Shown here: piece after piece, positions 16,872 to 26,227 of the stretch
Numbering within the stretch: position 1 is the first letter of the stretch
How the letters are laid out: every line of letters starts with the position of its first letter
From: Paenibacillus glycinis
GTDB taxonomy: Bacteria; Bacillota; Bacilli; Paenibacillales; Paenibacillaceae
Direction: 5' to 3'
Length of the DNA: 64,000 bases
Assembly (NCBI RefSeq): GCF_009909185.1
Contig: NZ_JAAAMV010000006.1
Coordinates: 41,553-105,552, forward strand
Program-made: the position numbers and the translations under genes
Notes under the pieces: generated by a model
Database searches by the model: none
What the model was told of the DNA's origin: nothing
Seen by the model: only the letters and a program-made list of their open reading frames with translations

Positions 16872-19736
16872 TCACGGCTGCGCGTGCAGCAGGCGATAGA
16901 GAATCATGCCGGCCTCCGCGCGGTTCAAGGCGGCGCCGGGGTCGAACGAGCCGTCGGCTCTGCCGTCCGCCAGCCCCGCTTGCGCGATCGCAGCGACGGA
17001 TCCTTTGGCCCATGCCGGAATCGCCGCGTCATCCGAGAAAGCAGCGCTTCCGCCGGTGCTGCCTGTCGCCTTCGTCGCTTTCGCCAGCATGACGGCCATT
17101 TCGGCACGGGTAATCGGCCGGTCCGGACGGAAGCTGCCGTCCGCATAGCCGGTAACGATGCCCGCTTGAACGGCTTTCGCCACCGCGTCCGCCGCCCACG
17201 CGCCGATCTCGTCCTTGTCGGAGAAGTCGACCGCGGCAGCATCCGGCTCCCGATCGTTCCACAGGAGGTTAGCCAGCATCACCGCAAACTCCGCTCTCGT
17301 CACGGCTTTCGCCGGCTCGAACAGCCCTTCCCCCGTGCCCTGCACCAGCTGCTTCGCCGCAAGCTCGGCAATCGCCGCGGCCGCCCAATGCCCGGTCGGC
17401 AAGTCCTTGAAGGCAGTCTTGATCTCGAGCGCCGCGTACGCGCTGAAATGCGGCAGGTTCGCCGTAAAGACGCCGTTCGCATAGCGTCCGCCCGCGTATT
17501 GAAGACGGCCGTCTTCGCCGATGGCATAGACGCCCGCAAGGCTGTCGTCCGTCGGCGTCTTCGCCGTTATCGCGATGCGGACCGGCTTCGCGAACGCCTG
17601 CAGCGCGGTCAACGTGCCGTCGGCTTTCTTCACGCCGAGGCTGAACGCGTATATTCCGCTGAGCGCCGTCATGTCCGCCGGACCGCCGGACTGCTTCGCT
17701 TTGCCGAGCAAGGCCTTCGCCTGCTCGGCCGTCAACGCCTCGGCCTTGAGGACGATCGTCCCCTGCTTCAGTTCATCCGCCGTCACCAATGCCGCCAGCT
17801 GCTTCAGCACCGCGGACGGAATCGTCACGCCGAGCGCGTCCAGCTGCACCGTGAGCTCCGCGCCGTCGGGAAGCCCCGCCGCTTGCGGCGGAAGCTGAAT
17901 CTCGCTTACGTCGCCTTTGGCCGCAATCTTGACGCTGCCGTCGGCCGCGCCACCCGTTAGGTCGAACGGCGAGACGACATAGACGCCGTTATTCGGATTC
18001 GGCGTTACCGGAGGCACGTAACCGCCGGCCGGCGGATTCACCGGCGGCTCCTCCGCCTTCTTCACGACGATCGTCCGCTCCTTCAAGCTTGCCCGGCCGC
18101 CTTCGTTCCAGACGACAAGCGTCACCCGGTACGTGCCTTCGTTCTCGTACGTATGCGTCGGGCTGACCTCCGTGGACGGAACGTCCTCGCCGAAATCCCA
18201 CAGGTTCTCGACGATCGTCCCGTTGCCTTGCGACGCGTTCTCGAATGCAACCGCGGTACCCGGCTCCACGGTCTCCGGCGCTTCGAAATCCGCCACCGGC
18301 TTCGCATCCGCGAAACCGCGGGATTCCAGCTGCGTGTCCGTGCCGTTGCCGCTGACCGTATTGCCGCTCCACTCCAGGTTCTGCGCGCTGTCCGGATACG
18401 TCTCGATCGTCGGTCCGGCGTTGCCCGTGATGACGTTATCGACGAAGCTGATCCGGTCGACGCCCGGCGCGCCCGTCACGTCGATCGCTTTGCCCTCGTT
18501 GTTCACGATCCGATTGCTGTCGAACGTCAGGTTTTGCGAGTTGCCGTGAATCCGTACCCCGTAGCCGTCGTAATCCGTATACGCCGCGCGATCGTCGTCC
18601 GCCTGGGTATTTTCGAAGCTGTTCTTATAGAAGTATTGGAACTGCTCGGTCTCGCTCGCCCCGTCTCCCTGCAGCTGCATGCCCCACATGATCATGTTGC
18701 GGACCGTGTTGTAGCCCCAATACTGATAACCGGGTCCAGGCGATTGCTGCAAGCCGACCTGCTGCCCGCCGTCGACGGTATTGTCGCTCGTCACCGTATG
18801 GTCGGACATGATCTCGAGCCCGATGCCGGCCACGGAATCATCCGTCGCGTGGACGGTGTTGCGGCGGATGGCGTCGTAGCTGGAGCGGACCACGCTCAGC
18901 CAATGATCCACCTGGTTGTCCTCCACGAGCGCATGGTTGACGTCCGTATGAAGCTCGATGCTGAGTCCGTAGTTGAACTTGCCGGAGCCCGTGACCGCGT
19001 TATGCCGCACGACCGCGCCTTCGACGCCGTCATTGAGGAAAATCCCGCCGCGTCCCGTATCCGCGATCGTGTTGCGCTCGATGACGGGATAGTTCGCGTT
19101 CCAGCCGTTGCGGATTGCCGCGCCCCATTCGGAGCCCGTTCCGATGTTGCTGAAATCGTTGTCCGCGATCTTGACGCGGTCGGTGTGGGCGATCAGGATG
19201 CCGAAGGGACCGAAGCCGGTCGTCGCGCCTAGATTCTTGATGCGGTTGTCGTGAATGTAATGCCCGCTGTTCTGCACGACTTCCGGCGTCGGATCGGAGG
19301 TAATGCCACCTGCAACGTTGGCGTTGCCGTTGCCGTCGAGCGTCAGGCCCGCCACCTCGACGTTGTCCGTCCCGTTCAGGGACAGCATATACCCCGCGGT
19401 CGAGCTGTCCGCGGCGTATTGGACGATCGTCGCGTCGCGGCCGTCGCCGATCAGCTTGATGCCGGACTTGGCTTTAACCGGCGCGGAGATGATATAGGTC
19501 CCTGCCGGAACCTGCACCGTGTCACCCTCCGCCGCGGCGTCGATGGCCGCCTGGATGCCTGCCGTGTCATCCAGCGCATCCGTGCCGTCCGCGCCATAGT
19601 TGGTAACGCTTACAACTTGCGGGTCGGCAGCAGCCGGAACTGCCGGCCATGCGGGAAGCAGCAGCGCCGCGGCGCTCAGCATGCCGACCAGCTTGGCGCT
19701 CCGCTTGCGCGCGTGCTTGCTTGTCGTCTTCTTCAT
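16872..19736 (-). CDS. SLH-anchored surface protein with parallel beta-helix and PKD domains
   Basis: 954 residues. Signal peptide residues 1-37 (KLVGMLSAAALLLPAWPAVPAAA). Residues 40-470 are a pectate-lyase-like parallel beta-helix starting VTNYGADGTDALDDTAGIQAAI, with repeated NxI/NTV turns. Residues 480-560 form a PKD domain (LWDFGEDVPSTEVSPTHTY, TYRVTLVVWN). After a Pro-rich hinge comes a mixed domain (580-770), then three SLH repeats (TGHWAAAAIAELAAKQLVQG, AVTRAEFAVMLANLL, and so on) that bind pyruvylated wall polymer. The protein is probably a cell-surface polysaccharide-binding or -degrading enzyme; no catalytic residues could be fixed. AGGAGGAA precedes the ATG. Confidence 0.85.
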   Translation of the reverse strand: MKKTTSKHARKRSAKLVGMLSAAALLLPAWPAVPAAADPQVVSVTNYGADGTDALDDTAGIQAAIDAAAEGDTVQVPAGTYIISAPVKAKSGIKLIGDGRDATIVQYAADSSTAGYMLSLNGTDNVEVAGLTLDGNGNANVAGGITSDPTPEVVQNSGHYIHDNRIKNLGATTGFGPFGILIAHTDRVKIADNDFSNIGTGSEWGAAIRNGWNANYPVIERNTIADTGRGGIFLNDGVEGAVVRHNAVTGSGKFNYGLSIELHTDVNHALVEDNQVDHWLSVVRSSYDAIRRNTVHATDDSVAGIGLEIMSDHTVTSDNTVDGGQQVGLQQSPGPGYQYWGYNTVRNMIMWGMQLQGDGASETEQFQYFYKNSFENTQADDDRAAYTDYDGYGVRIHGNSQNLTFDSNRIVNNEGKAIDVTGAPGVDRISFVDNVITGNAGPTIETYPDSAQNLEWSGNTVSGNGTDTQLESRGFADAKPVADFEAPETVEPGTAVAFENASQGNGTIVENLWDFGEDVPSTEVSPTHTYENEGTYRVTLVVWNEGGRASLKERTIVVKKAEEPPVNPPAGGYVPPVTPNPNNGVYVVSPFDLTGGAADGSVKIAAKGDVSEIQLPPQAAGLPDGAELTVQLDALGVTIPSAVLKQLAALVTADELKQGTIVLKAEALTAEQAKALLGKAKQSGGPADMTALSGIYAFSLGVKKADGTLTALQAFAKPVRIAITAKTPTDDSLAGVYAIGEDGRLQYAGGRYANGVFTANLPHFSAYAALEIKTAFKDLPTGHWAAAAIAELAAKQLVQGTGEGLFEPAKAVTRAEFAVMLANLLWNDREPDAAAVDFSDKDEIGAWAADAVAKAVQAGIVTGYADGSFRPDRPITRAEMAVMLAKATKATGSTGGSAAFSDDAAIPAWAKGSVAAIAQAGLADGRADGSFDPGAALNRAEAGMILYRLLHAQP

Positions 19737-19949
19737 AAGTTCCTCCTTGATTGGCGATTGAAATTGGCCTCATGCCTAATGATGCGGAATGCACCGGAGG
19801 AAAAACACTGTGTTTAACGCGCATTTGTCCGCTTCGAAACTGTAAAATCCGCGATTTCCTATGAATGCGCCTGTGAATTGGCGTTCTTCGTGACGATTCG
19901 TAGCATGGAGATTCTTATCGCCGCGACACCGCCGCTAGCCGCCAATAAT

Positions 19950-19988
19950 AAAACAGCCCGGAAACGCGAGCGCGTTCGTCCGGACTGT
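19950..19988 (-). terminator. Terminator of the VOC protein gene
   Basis: On the minus strand ACAGTCCGGA...TCCGGGCTGT then TTTTATT. Lies past the stop at 20015. Confidence 0.75.
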
Positions 19989-20014
19989 CCTTCGCATGCC
20001 TATAAGTCAACTCG

Positions 20015-20377
20015 TCAGATCGGCTCCGAGAAATGCCAGCATACTCCCGCCGGATCGATCAGATGCACCTCGCGCTTGCCCCATGGGTAGACCGTCGGTT
20101 CCTTCGCCCGCATGTCGGCGTATGCCCCGCTTCGCTGCATCGTTTGCATGCGGACCCACCAGCCGTCCAGATCTTCTACGGCCAGCTCCAGCATGAATTG
20201 ATCCTGGAACGATTGATCGTGGAAATTCTGCAGGAAGAACTCTTGCTCGCCGATGCGGAACAGGCAGAGCGAGCCGTCGGCGTACGTCTTGCGGAAACCT
20301 AGCTCCTCGAAGAACCGCTGCGCCAGCTCGTAATCCGCGCCCGACGGAACGAACGGTCTCAGCTTAAGCGCGTTCAT
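20015..20377 (-). CDS. VOC/glyoxalase-fold protein
   Basis: 120 residues, one vicinal-oxygen-chelate domain: LRPFVPSGADYELAQRFFEELGF, then QEFFLQNFHDQSFQDQFMLEL, and the closing strand HLIDPAGVCWHFSEPI. Metal ligands of enzymes in the family are not all obvious, so it may be a binding protein or a dioxygenase-type enzyme. The ATG at 20377 follows GGAGGCGGAGG and overlaps the end of the upstream hydrolase gene by 14 bases, so the two are cotranscribed. A longer frame to 20497 has no ribosome site. Confidence 0.75.
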   Translation of the reverse strand: MNALKLRPFVPSGADYELAQRFFEELGFRKTYADGSLCLFRIGEQEFFLQNFHDQSFQDQFMLELAVEDLDGWWVRMQTMQRSGAYADMRAKEPTVYPWGKREVHLIDPAGVCWHFSEPI

Positions 20378-21401
20378 CCTCCGCCTCCCTGGATGGCCAG
20401 ATCCCGCCGAACCAATCGAAAGCGAGCCTGCCCGAGATCTCGTGATCGCCCTCGAAGCGATCGTAAGCCAATTGCGGCTCCGCGGCCAGCAGCGCATAGA
20501 TCGCCTTGAGCTTGTCGTACGCCTCGTCGACGGCGTGCAGCGGGAAGATCGGATCCCGCGTGCCCGCTTCGATCAGCAGCGGCCGAGGCGCGATCAAGCC
20601 GAGCAGATCGGGCATTTCCGCAAGCCGCGACAGGCCGGGAACGAAATTGTCGATGCAGTGCGGAACCGCGAGGATGCTCGCCTGAAAGGTATTCGCGAAG
20701 CCGCTCACGACGGCGGCCTTGATCCGCTCGTCGACCGCCGCCGCGAACGAAGCGACCAAGCCGCCGCCGGATATGCCCATGCAGCCGATCCGGTTCGCGT
20801 CCACGTCCCCGCGCGCGAGCAGGTAATCCACGCATCGGAGCGCCTCGAATACGCGGTGGCCGGCCATCGTCTGCCCCATCGCCAGCAAATTCGTCGACAG
20901 CCGGTAGCAAGAGTCCCCGCGCTCGGCGTCCTCGGCAAGCTTGCGGTCGCCGAACCCGAGCAGCTCGGGCGCGACAACGAGATGCCCGCGAAGCGCCAGC
21001 TCGACGGCAAAATTTTTCTGGTAGCCGCTATCGCCGGTTTTGTCCGTGCCGTCCGGATTCAACCCGACGAGATCGCGGCTGCCGTACCCGTGTCCGTGCA
21101 GGGCGATGACCGCCCCGCGTTCCCGGTCATGAGCTTTCGGCACGAGGACGTACACGGGCATCGTCAGCGTGCCGAACGTTGCGATGCTCACCCGCTGCCG
21201 CGTATAGCCGCCGCAATCCACGGATTCCAGCAGGACGGGAGACAGCTCGCGGCGATCGGCCGGCACGGCGAGCAGCGCGATGAAACTTTGCCGCAGCCGC
21301 TCCTGCCAAGATTTCCACTCTTCCCGGGTTTCGGCTTCGAAGCGTTCGGCCGGCGGAACGCTTTCATGGAGATGTTTCAAGTAATCGTCGGGATGCCACA
21401 T
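20364..21401 (-). CDS. Alpha/beta hydrolase (acetyl xylan esterase / dienelactone hydrolase type)
   Basis: 345 residues. The oxyanion loop HGHGYGSRD is near residue 102, the nucleophile elbow GISGGG near 200, the catalytic Asp is in GTRDPIFP near 287 and the His in EGDHEISG near 322. The PELLGFGDR segment is typical of the Abhydrolase_7/AXE-like group, which removes acyl groups from sugars or small esters. No signal peptide, so it is cytosolic. It sits upstream of the VOC gene and next to a sugar ABC importer, suggesting it de-esterifies imported glycans or glycosides; that is inference. Confidence 0.8.
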   Translation of the reverse strand: MWHPDDYLKHLHESVPPAERFEAETREEWKSWQERLRQSFIALLAVPADRRELSPVLLESVDCGGYTRQRVSIATFGTLTMPVYVLVPKAHDRERGAVIALHGHGYGSRDLVGLNPDGTDKTGDSGYQKNFAVELALRGHLVVAPELLGFGDRKLAEDAERGDSCYRLSTNLLAMGQTMAGHRVFEALRCVDYLLARGDVDANRIGCMGISGGGLVASFAAAVDERIKAAVVSGFANTFQASILAVPHCIDNFVPGLSRLAEMPDLLGLIAPRPLLIEAGTRDPIFPLHAVDEAYDKLKAIYALLAAEPQLAYDRFEGDHEISGRLAFDWFGGIWPSREAEDERA

Positions 21402-21491
21402 CGCGTGATTCCTCCTTGGACGCGCAAATGCGCGTTTGCGTTATGTAGCTTGTTCGCGGCCGGCGGCCGAACTCCTTCCCCATGACGGGAA

Positions 21492-21534
21492 TAAAAAGAG
21501 CCTTCCCCGGCCGTTGCGCCGGGGAAGGCCTCTC
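21492..21534 (-). terminator. Terminator of the sugar ABC operon
   Basis: On the minus strand GAGGCCTTCCCCGGC...GCCGGGGAAGGCTC then TTTTTATT. Confidence 0.85.
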
Positions 21535-21546
21535 GCGGACCGCTCG

Positions 21547-22986
21547 TTATTGAACGGTCTTGTTATAGGTCGCGATTTTCTCCGTGATCGCTTTGGCCGC
21601 GTCGTCGAGCGCCGCCTTCGGATCCTTCTGTCCGCCGAACGCTTCCTCGATGGCGCCTTCCACGATTTGCCGCGCTTCCGGGAACACGCCCATGACGGCG
21701 CCCTGCGTCGCCGGGCTCAGCTTCGTCGCGTGCAGCTGGTCGACGGCCGTCTTGAACTGCGGATAGGCCGCCATGTTGTCCTTGACGATCTGCTCGTCGT
21801 AGGCTTTCTTCGTGATCGGGAAGTAACCCGTGTTGATATGCCACTTGGCCTGCGTGTCCGGCTGCGCCAAGTACTTGATGAATTCCCAAGCTGCCTTCTG
21901 CTCGTCGGCCGGCTTGTTGTTCATGATCCACAGGCTCGCGCCGCCGACGACGACGCCGCCGTCCCCTGCGCCTTCCGGCTTCGGCAGGAACGCCGTGCCG
22001 ACTTCGAACTTGCCCTTCGCGCCGTCGACGATGCCGCGCAGCGATGCCGTGGAATCCAGCGTCATGCCGATTTGGCCGGCCAGGAACGCTTTTTTGGTGT
22101 CATCGGTTTTGCGGCCCAGGTTAAGCGCGACTTTGCTGTCGACCAGGTCCTTCCACCACGTCAGGGTCTTCACGCCCGCATCGGCGTTCACGAGCGATTC
22201 GGTCGCCGTATCCGTCCGGCCGTTGCCGTTATTGTCGTACTCCGCCCCTTGATTGGCGAAGAACTGCTCCATAAACCAGCCGTAGATCGCGAACGAAGCG
22301 CCCGTCTTGCCGTCCTTCGTCAGCGCCTTGGCGGCGTTCTTCACTTCCTCGTACGTCGCGGGCGGTTTCTCCGGATCGAGGCCTGCCGCCTTGAACATGT
22401 CCTTGTTGTAATAGAGGATCGGATTGGACGTATTGAACGGCATGGAATACAGCTTGTTGTCGAACGTATAATAGCCGAGGATGTTTTCTTCCAGATTCGA
22501 GACGTCGTAGTTCTCCGAATCGATGAAATCCTGTACCGGCGTGATCGCCTTGGAGTCGACCATGAACTTGGAGCCGATTTCGTAGACTTGAATGAGCGAC
22601 GGCCCCGATTTCGAATCCAGGGAAGCTTTCATCTTATTCAAGCTGTCGTCGTAGGTGCCTTGGTAGACTTCCTCCACTTGAATGTCGGGGTGCGACGCGT
22701 TGAAGTCCGCCACGAGCTGGGTTACCGCTTTGCCGAGCTCGCCGCTCATGGAATGCCACCATACGACCTTGACCGGCTCCTTTTGCGGATTCGCGGCCGC
22801 GTTCGCTTGCTCGTTCGCTGCTGCCGATTCGTCGCCGCCCGCCTGCGCCGTGTCGGCCGCTTCCGTATTGGCCGGCTTGTTCGCGTTGTTCCCGCCGTTC
22901 GCCGCGTTCGTGCTGCCGCAAGCAGCCAGCGCTACCATCAAACCCGCCATTGCCACAGGCAACCCCGCTTGTTTCCATGCTTTCAT
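21547..22986 (-). CDS. Sugar ABC transporter substrate-binding lipoprotein
   Basis: 479 residues, family-1 (MalE/UgpB-type) binding protein. The signal peptide ends in a lipobox LAAC (near residue 23), so it is a lipoprotein tethered outside the membrane. After a Gly/Asn/Ala-rich linker the fold begins VKVVWWHSMSGELGKAVTQL, with PSLIQVYEIGSKF and GGASLWIMNNK later. It is the last gene of a three-gene importer operon with two permeases. The ATPase is missing, as is usual when a shared MsmX-type ATPase serves several importers. Ligand is probably an oligosaccharide or glycoside. Confidence 0.92.
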   Translation of the reverse strand: MKAWKQAGLPVAMAGLMVALAACGSTNAANGGNNANKPANTEAADTAQAGGDESAAANEQANAAANPQKEPVKVVWWHSMSGELGKAVTQLVADFNASHPDIQVEEVYQGTYDDSLNKMKASLDSKSGPSLIQVYEIGSKFMVDSKAITPVQDFIDSENYDVSNLEENILGYYTFDNKLYSMPFNTSNPILYYNKDMFKAAGLDPEKPPATYEEVKNAAKALTKDGKTGASFAIYGWFMEQFFANQGAEYDNNGNGRTDTATESLVNADAGVKTLTWWKDLVDSKVALNLGRKTDDTKKAFLAGQIGMTLDSTASLRGIVDGAKGKFEVGTAFLPKPEGAGDGGVVVGGASLWIMNNKPADEQKAAWEFIKYLAQPDTQAKWHINTGYFPITKKAYDEQIVKDNMAAYPQFKTAVDQLHATKLSPATQGAVMGVFPEARQIVEGAIEEAFGGQKDPKAALDDAAKAITEKIATYNKTVQ

Positions 22987-23088
22987 TCTCGTTTCTCACT
23001 CCCGTTGTTTCGTATTTTTATATGGATGCACGTCCGAAGACGATTCCCCCTAGCCCAGTTCGAACCCGCCGGTTCGTTCGGCCTTCGA

Positions 23089-23934
23089 TCAGCCTTTGAC
23101 GGCGCCCGCGGTCAAGCCGCGCACGAGCTGTTTCAAGCCCAGCGCAAGCAGGAGCAGCGACGGAAGCAGGACCAGCGTCACGCCCGCCAGGACGAGATTC
23201 CACACGGTCACTTCCTGGAACTGCAGCATGCTGATGCCGATTTGAACCGTGCGTTTGGCATCGCTGTTGGTGATCAGGAGCGGCCACAGGTACATATTCC
23301 ATGCGCCGAGAAACGCATACACCGCCAAGGACGCCAGCGCCGGACGGGAGAGCGGCAGCACGACGATCGTAAAATGCCGGAAATGGCCGCAGCCGTCGAT
23401 CCGCGCCGCCTCGAACAGCTCGCGGGGAAGCTGGAGGAAAAACTGCCGCAGCAGGAATACCCCGAAGCCGGAAGCGAGGAAGGGCACGGTCAACCCTTGG
23501 TACGTATCGAGCCATCCCCAGGATTTGACGGTCAAGTAATTCGGGATGATCGTCACTTCCCAAGGAATCATCATCGTCGAGATGAACGCCGCGAACCAGA
23601 AGGCTTTCCCCCGGAAAGCCACGTAGACGAACGCGTAAGCGGCCATGCCCGCGGTCAGCACTTGTCCGATCATGACCGCCGCCGAGATGAGGAAGCTGTT
23701 CCATAGAAAGGTCTGGAGCGGCACAAGGTCGAGCACCGTCCGGAAGCTGCCGAGATACGGATGCGACGGGAACAGCTTCGGCGGGTATTGCGCCGATTCG
23801 TCCGGCGTCATGAAAGAAGCGAGAATCGTATACGCGATCGGATAGACGACCGCGATCGCGGCAACCAGCAGCACGAGATATTGCACGAGCCTTCGCGTCA
23901 TTCGGGGAGCTCGCCCGGAGGTCAGGGACGTCAA
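23089..23934 (-). CDS. Sugar ABC transporter permease (MalG type)
   Basis: 281 residues with six transmembrane helices and the EAA loop ELFEAARIDGCGHFRHFTIVVLP near residue 185, which contacts the ATPase. The start is taken as a TTG at 23934 that overlaps the upstream stop (TTGA) and has AGGAAGGTG eight bases before it; the ATG at 23901 has no ribosome site. The N-terminus (QYLVLLVAAIAVVYPIAYTI) is a normal first helix. It pairs with the MalF-type permease encoded just upstream. Confidence 0.9.
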   Translation of the reverse strand: MTSLTSGRAPRMTRRLVQYLVLLVAAIAVVYPIAYTILASFMTPDESAQYPPKLFPSHPYLGSFRTVLDLVPLQTFLWNSFLISAAVMIGQVLTAGMAAYAFVYVAFRGKAFWFAAFISTMMIPWEVTIIPNYLTVKSWGWLDTYQGLTVPFLASGFGVFLLRQFFLQLPRELFEAARIDGCGHFRHFTIVVLPLSRPALASLAVYAFLGAWNMYLWPLLITNSDAKRTVQIGISMLQFQEVTVWNLVLAGVTLVLLPSLLLLALGLKQLVRGLTAGAVKG

Positions 23935-24875
23935 TGGTAGTGCACCTTCCTCTCGAATCGGAATTGCAGCAGCGTCAGCAGCATGATCATGGCGAACAGC
24001 ACCAGCGACAGCGCGCTGCCCGTGCCGAATTGATAGTTGACGAACGCTTCCTTGTAGATGGAATAGACGAACACTTCCGTGGAGCCCGCCGGCCCGCCTT
24101 TGGTCAAAATGTTCATTTGCCCGAAAGACTGAAAAGCGTTCATGACGGATACGACGGACAGGAAGAAGACGGTGGGGGACACGAGCGGGACGATGATTTG
24201 GAAAAAGGTGCGGAACGGGCCCGAGCCGTCGATGCGCGCGCTGTCGAAGATGTCGTCGGCAATGCCCTGCAGGCCGCTCAGCAGCACGATATATTGAAAG
24301 CCGGAGTTCATCCATACGGTCATGATCGAGATGGAGACGAGCGCCCATGCCGGGTCCGTGAGCCATTGTACGGGCGTCAGGCCCAGCTTGGTCAGAAAAT
24401 AGTTGAGCGTGCCGGTCGTCGGATGGTACAGCATCATCCAGATGACGGAAGCCGTGCTGACGGACAACGCGACCGGCAGCGAGAATACGAATCGGAACGC
24501 GCGCATGCCGCGAAGCTTGCCGTAGGTCAATGCCGCGAGCAGCAGGGACGCGAGCAGGCCGGTCGGCACGGTAAGCGCCGTGAATTTGAGCGTGACGAGC
24601 AGGCTGTTCCAAAATGCCTCCGAGCGGAACAGCGCGGTGAAATTATCAAGCCCGACGAATTCGGCCACGCGGCCCCGGGGATCCGTGAGGTAGAAGCTCA
24701 AGTAAACCGATTTCAGCAGCGGATAGAACAAAAACGCCGCGAACAGCAGCAGCGAAGGAGCGATGAACAAGTACCCGACTGCCGTTTCCTTCCACAAGGA
24801 CGGCAGCATGCGTCTTGCCCGTCGCGTCTGGCTGTCCGTCCGCCGTACGGCGAGGCCCGCCTCCGTCGAATTCAT
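23931..24875 (-). CDS. Sugar ABC transporter permease (MalF/UgpA type)
   Basis: 314 residues with six helices. The N-terminus carries GYLFIAPSLLLFAAFLFYPL, the family's first helix, and the EAA loop is DIFDSARIDGSGPFRTFFQI near residue 215. ATG 24875 is chosen over GTG 24884 because AGGGAGAGG is spaced for it. First gene of the operon, followed by overlapping MalG-type permease and the binding protein. No sugar operator was recognised upstream. Confidence 0.9.
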   Translation of the reverse strand: MNSTEAGLAVRRTDSQTRRARRMLPSLWKETAVGYLFIAPSLLLFAAFLFYPLLKSVYLSFYLTDPRGRVAEFVGLDNFTALFRSEAFWNSLLVTLKFTALTVPTGLLASLLLAALTYGKLRGMRAFRFVFSLPVALSVSTASVIWMMLYHPTTGTLNYFLTKLGLTPVQWLTDPAWALVSISIMTVWMNSGFQYIVLLSGLQGIADDIFDSARIDGSGPFRTFFQIIVPLVSPTVFFLSVVSVMNAFQSFGQMNILTKGGPAGSTEVFVYSIYKEAFVNYQFGTGSALSLVLFAMIMLLTLLQFRFERKVHYH

Positions 24876-25124
24876 TGCAGCCACCCTCTCCCTTTGGTTT
24901 CTCTAGTAGAATAAACATGGCATGTTCGGGAGGTGTTTTCATATCGTGAAGAAATTGTTATATATATCCAACTTTAGTAGTATTAAGGTTTAACGAATTG
25001 AAAACACCCATGAAAATGACGCGCCGTATTCATCGTTCGACATTGCCGGAAAAATGGCGGGTTGGGTGGTTCGTGCCTGCAGTTACTTTAAGTCGATGTC
25101 GAGGCAAGGATTCGTCGCGGTACC
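24876..25124. other. Non-coding stretch upstream of the sugar ABC operon
   Basis: A locally A+T-rich region (TATATATATCC, 24960-24970) that probably holds the operon promoter, but no clear -35/-10 pair or catabolite (cre) site could be fixed. It adjoins the GGGGTT tract. Confidence 0.4.
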
Positions 25125-25184
25125 GGGGTTGGGGTTGGGGTTGGGGTTGGGGTTGGGGTTGGGGTTGGGGTTGGGGTTGGGGTT
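25125..25184 (+). repeat. (GGGGTT)10 perfect hexanucleotide repeat
   Basis: Ten uninterrupted GGGG runs separated by TT, exactly 60 bases, the Tetrahymena telomere unit. The G-rich strand is the plus strand, which is the template strand for both flanking minus-strand operons. It lies 250 bases upstream of the ABC operon start codon and about 200 bases past the end of the 25382 gene. Apparent ORFs of alternating Gly-Trp are artefacts of it. It could form several G-quadruplexes. Confidence 0.97.
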
Positions 25185-25337
25185 TGCAGCGGAGCTCCGG
25201 GGTGAGGTTGGCGTCCGTGCATCTATATCTGCCATTTTTTCAACTCTCCATTTGGTATCTACTGCGTCGCGTTATAGTATTTTCATAAGCTGTTTAATAA
25301 GCTTGCTTGCGGGCCGTTTCTCTGCTCGCCAAACGAA

Positions 25338-25365
25338 GAACAGCCGGCAAGATCGCCGGCTGTTC
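25338..25365 (-). terminator. Hairpin after the first epimerase-like gene
   Basis: GAACAGCCGGC and GCCGGCTGTTC arms with a short loop; followed on the minus strand by TTCGTTTGG, a poor U-run. Confidence 0.6.
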
Positions 25366-25381
25366 TCCTATAGCATGATAG

Positions 25382-26212
25382 TTACGCTTCCACTTGATAA
25401 GCGGTTTTGAGGTCGGCGATCCCTTTCGCCGCAACGTCCTCCGCCGTCATGCTGCCGAAATCGGCGATGAATAGCTCCAAGGAAAGGAAGCCTCTGTAAC
25501 CCGAGTCGTACAGCTGCCTTGCCAGCGCTGCCGACGGGGCGACGCCTTCGCCGGGGAAGACGCGGTCCGCATCGGTAATCGTCTCCCGCGGCAGGACGGC
25601 CGGATAATCGTTCACGTGGAAGATCCCGATGCCGCTGCCCGCCACCCGCCTCAGATCCTCGATGCTGCTGCCCCCGGTATACATGTGGAACGGATCGACG
25701 AGCAGCTTCGCTCCGGCGACGCCGCTTTCCCGCTGCACGGTTATGGCCTCGTCCAGCCGCGAAAGCGTGCTCGCGCGACCCCAGAATTCCAGGTACACGT
25801 CGATGCCGATCTCGCGTCCGAGCGCCGACAACCGGGCAAAGTGACGTGCCATCTCGCTCAGCGGAACGTTCGCGACCTCTCCGAAGGGAGGCGCGGCCAC
25901 GGCCTGGCAGCCGATCTCCGCCAGCATGCGCATCTCGCGCTCCGCTTGGGCAAAGCCCTCTTCGCGAACCGCTTCGTCGCGATCCGCCCATTTGAAGAAC
26001 GCGATGGCGTTCGCGAGGACGATGCCGGATTCCGCCAACGCCTCGCGCAGCCCGCCGGTCGTGCCGCCTTCCCGCAGATACGCCTCGATGTCTCTCACCC
26101 ATAGCTCGATGCCTTCGTAACCGGCCTTGGCCGCTGCGCGCACCTGTTCCAGCACGTTCAATTCGAACGGGAACAAGGTCGACGCGTTTAATGCCGCTTT
26201 AAATGGAAACAA
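25382..26212 (-). CDS. Sugar phosphate isomerase/epimerase-like TIM-barrel protein
   Basis: 276 residues, xylose-isomerase-like (AP_endonuc_2) barrel. It starts with FKAALNASTLFPFELNVLEQVR, has GYEGIELWVRDIEAY, then EFWGRAST, LLVDPFHMYTGG (metal-ligand strand), IFHVNDYP and FLSLELF with acidic/His ligands at strand ends. Members isomerise or epimerise sugars, or act on 3-keto-glycosides. It is last in an operon with a Gfo/Idh/MocA dehydrogenase 15 bases upstream, a pairing that recurs in sugar and glycoside catabolism. Confidence 0.85.
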   Translation of the reverse strand: MFPFKAALNASTLFPFELNVLEQVRAAAKAGYEGIELWVRDIEAYLREGGTTGGLREALAESGIVLANAIAFFKWADRDEAVREEGFAQAEREMRMLAEIGCQAVAAPPFGEVANVPLSEMARHFARLSALGREIGIDVYLEFWGRASTLSRLDEAITVQRESGVAGAKLLVDPFHMYTGGSSIEDLRRVAGSGIGIFHVNDYPAVLPRETITDADRVFPGEGVAPSAALARQLYDSGYRGFLSLELFIADFGSMTAEDVAAKGIADLKTAYQVEA

Positions 26213-26227
26213 GCTTCTCGCTCCTTC

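Noticed and set aside
24998..25288. Open frame encoding alternating Gly-Trp
   Set aside because: It exists only because GGGGTT repeats are open in every frame; no ribosome site.
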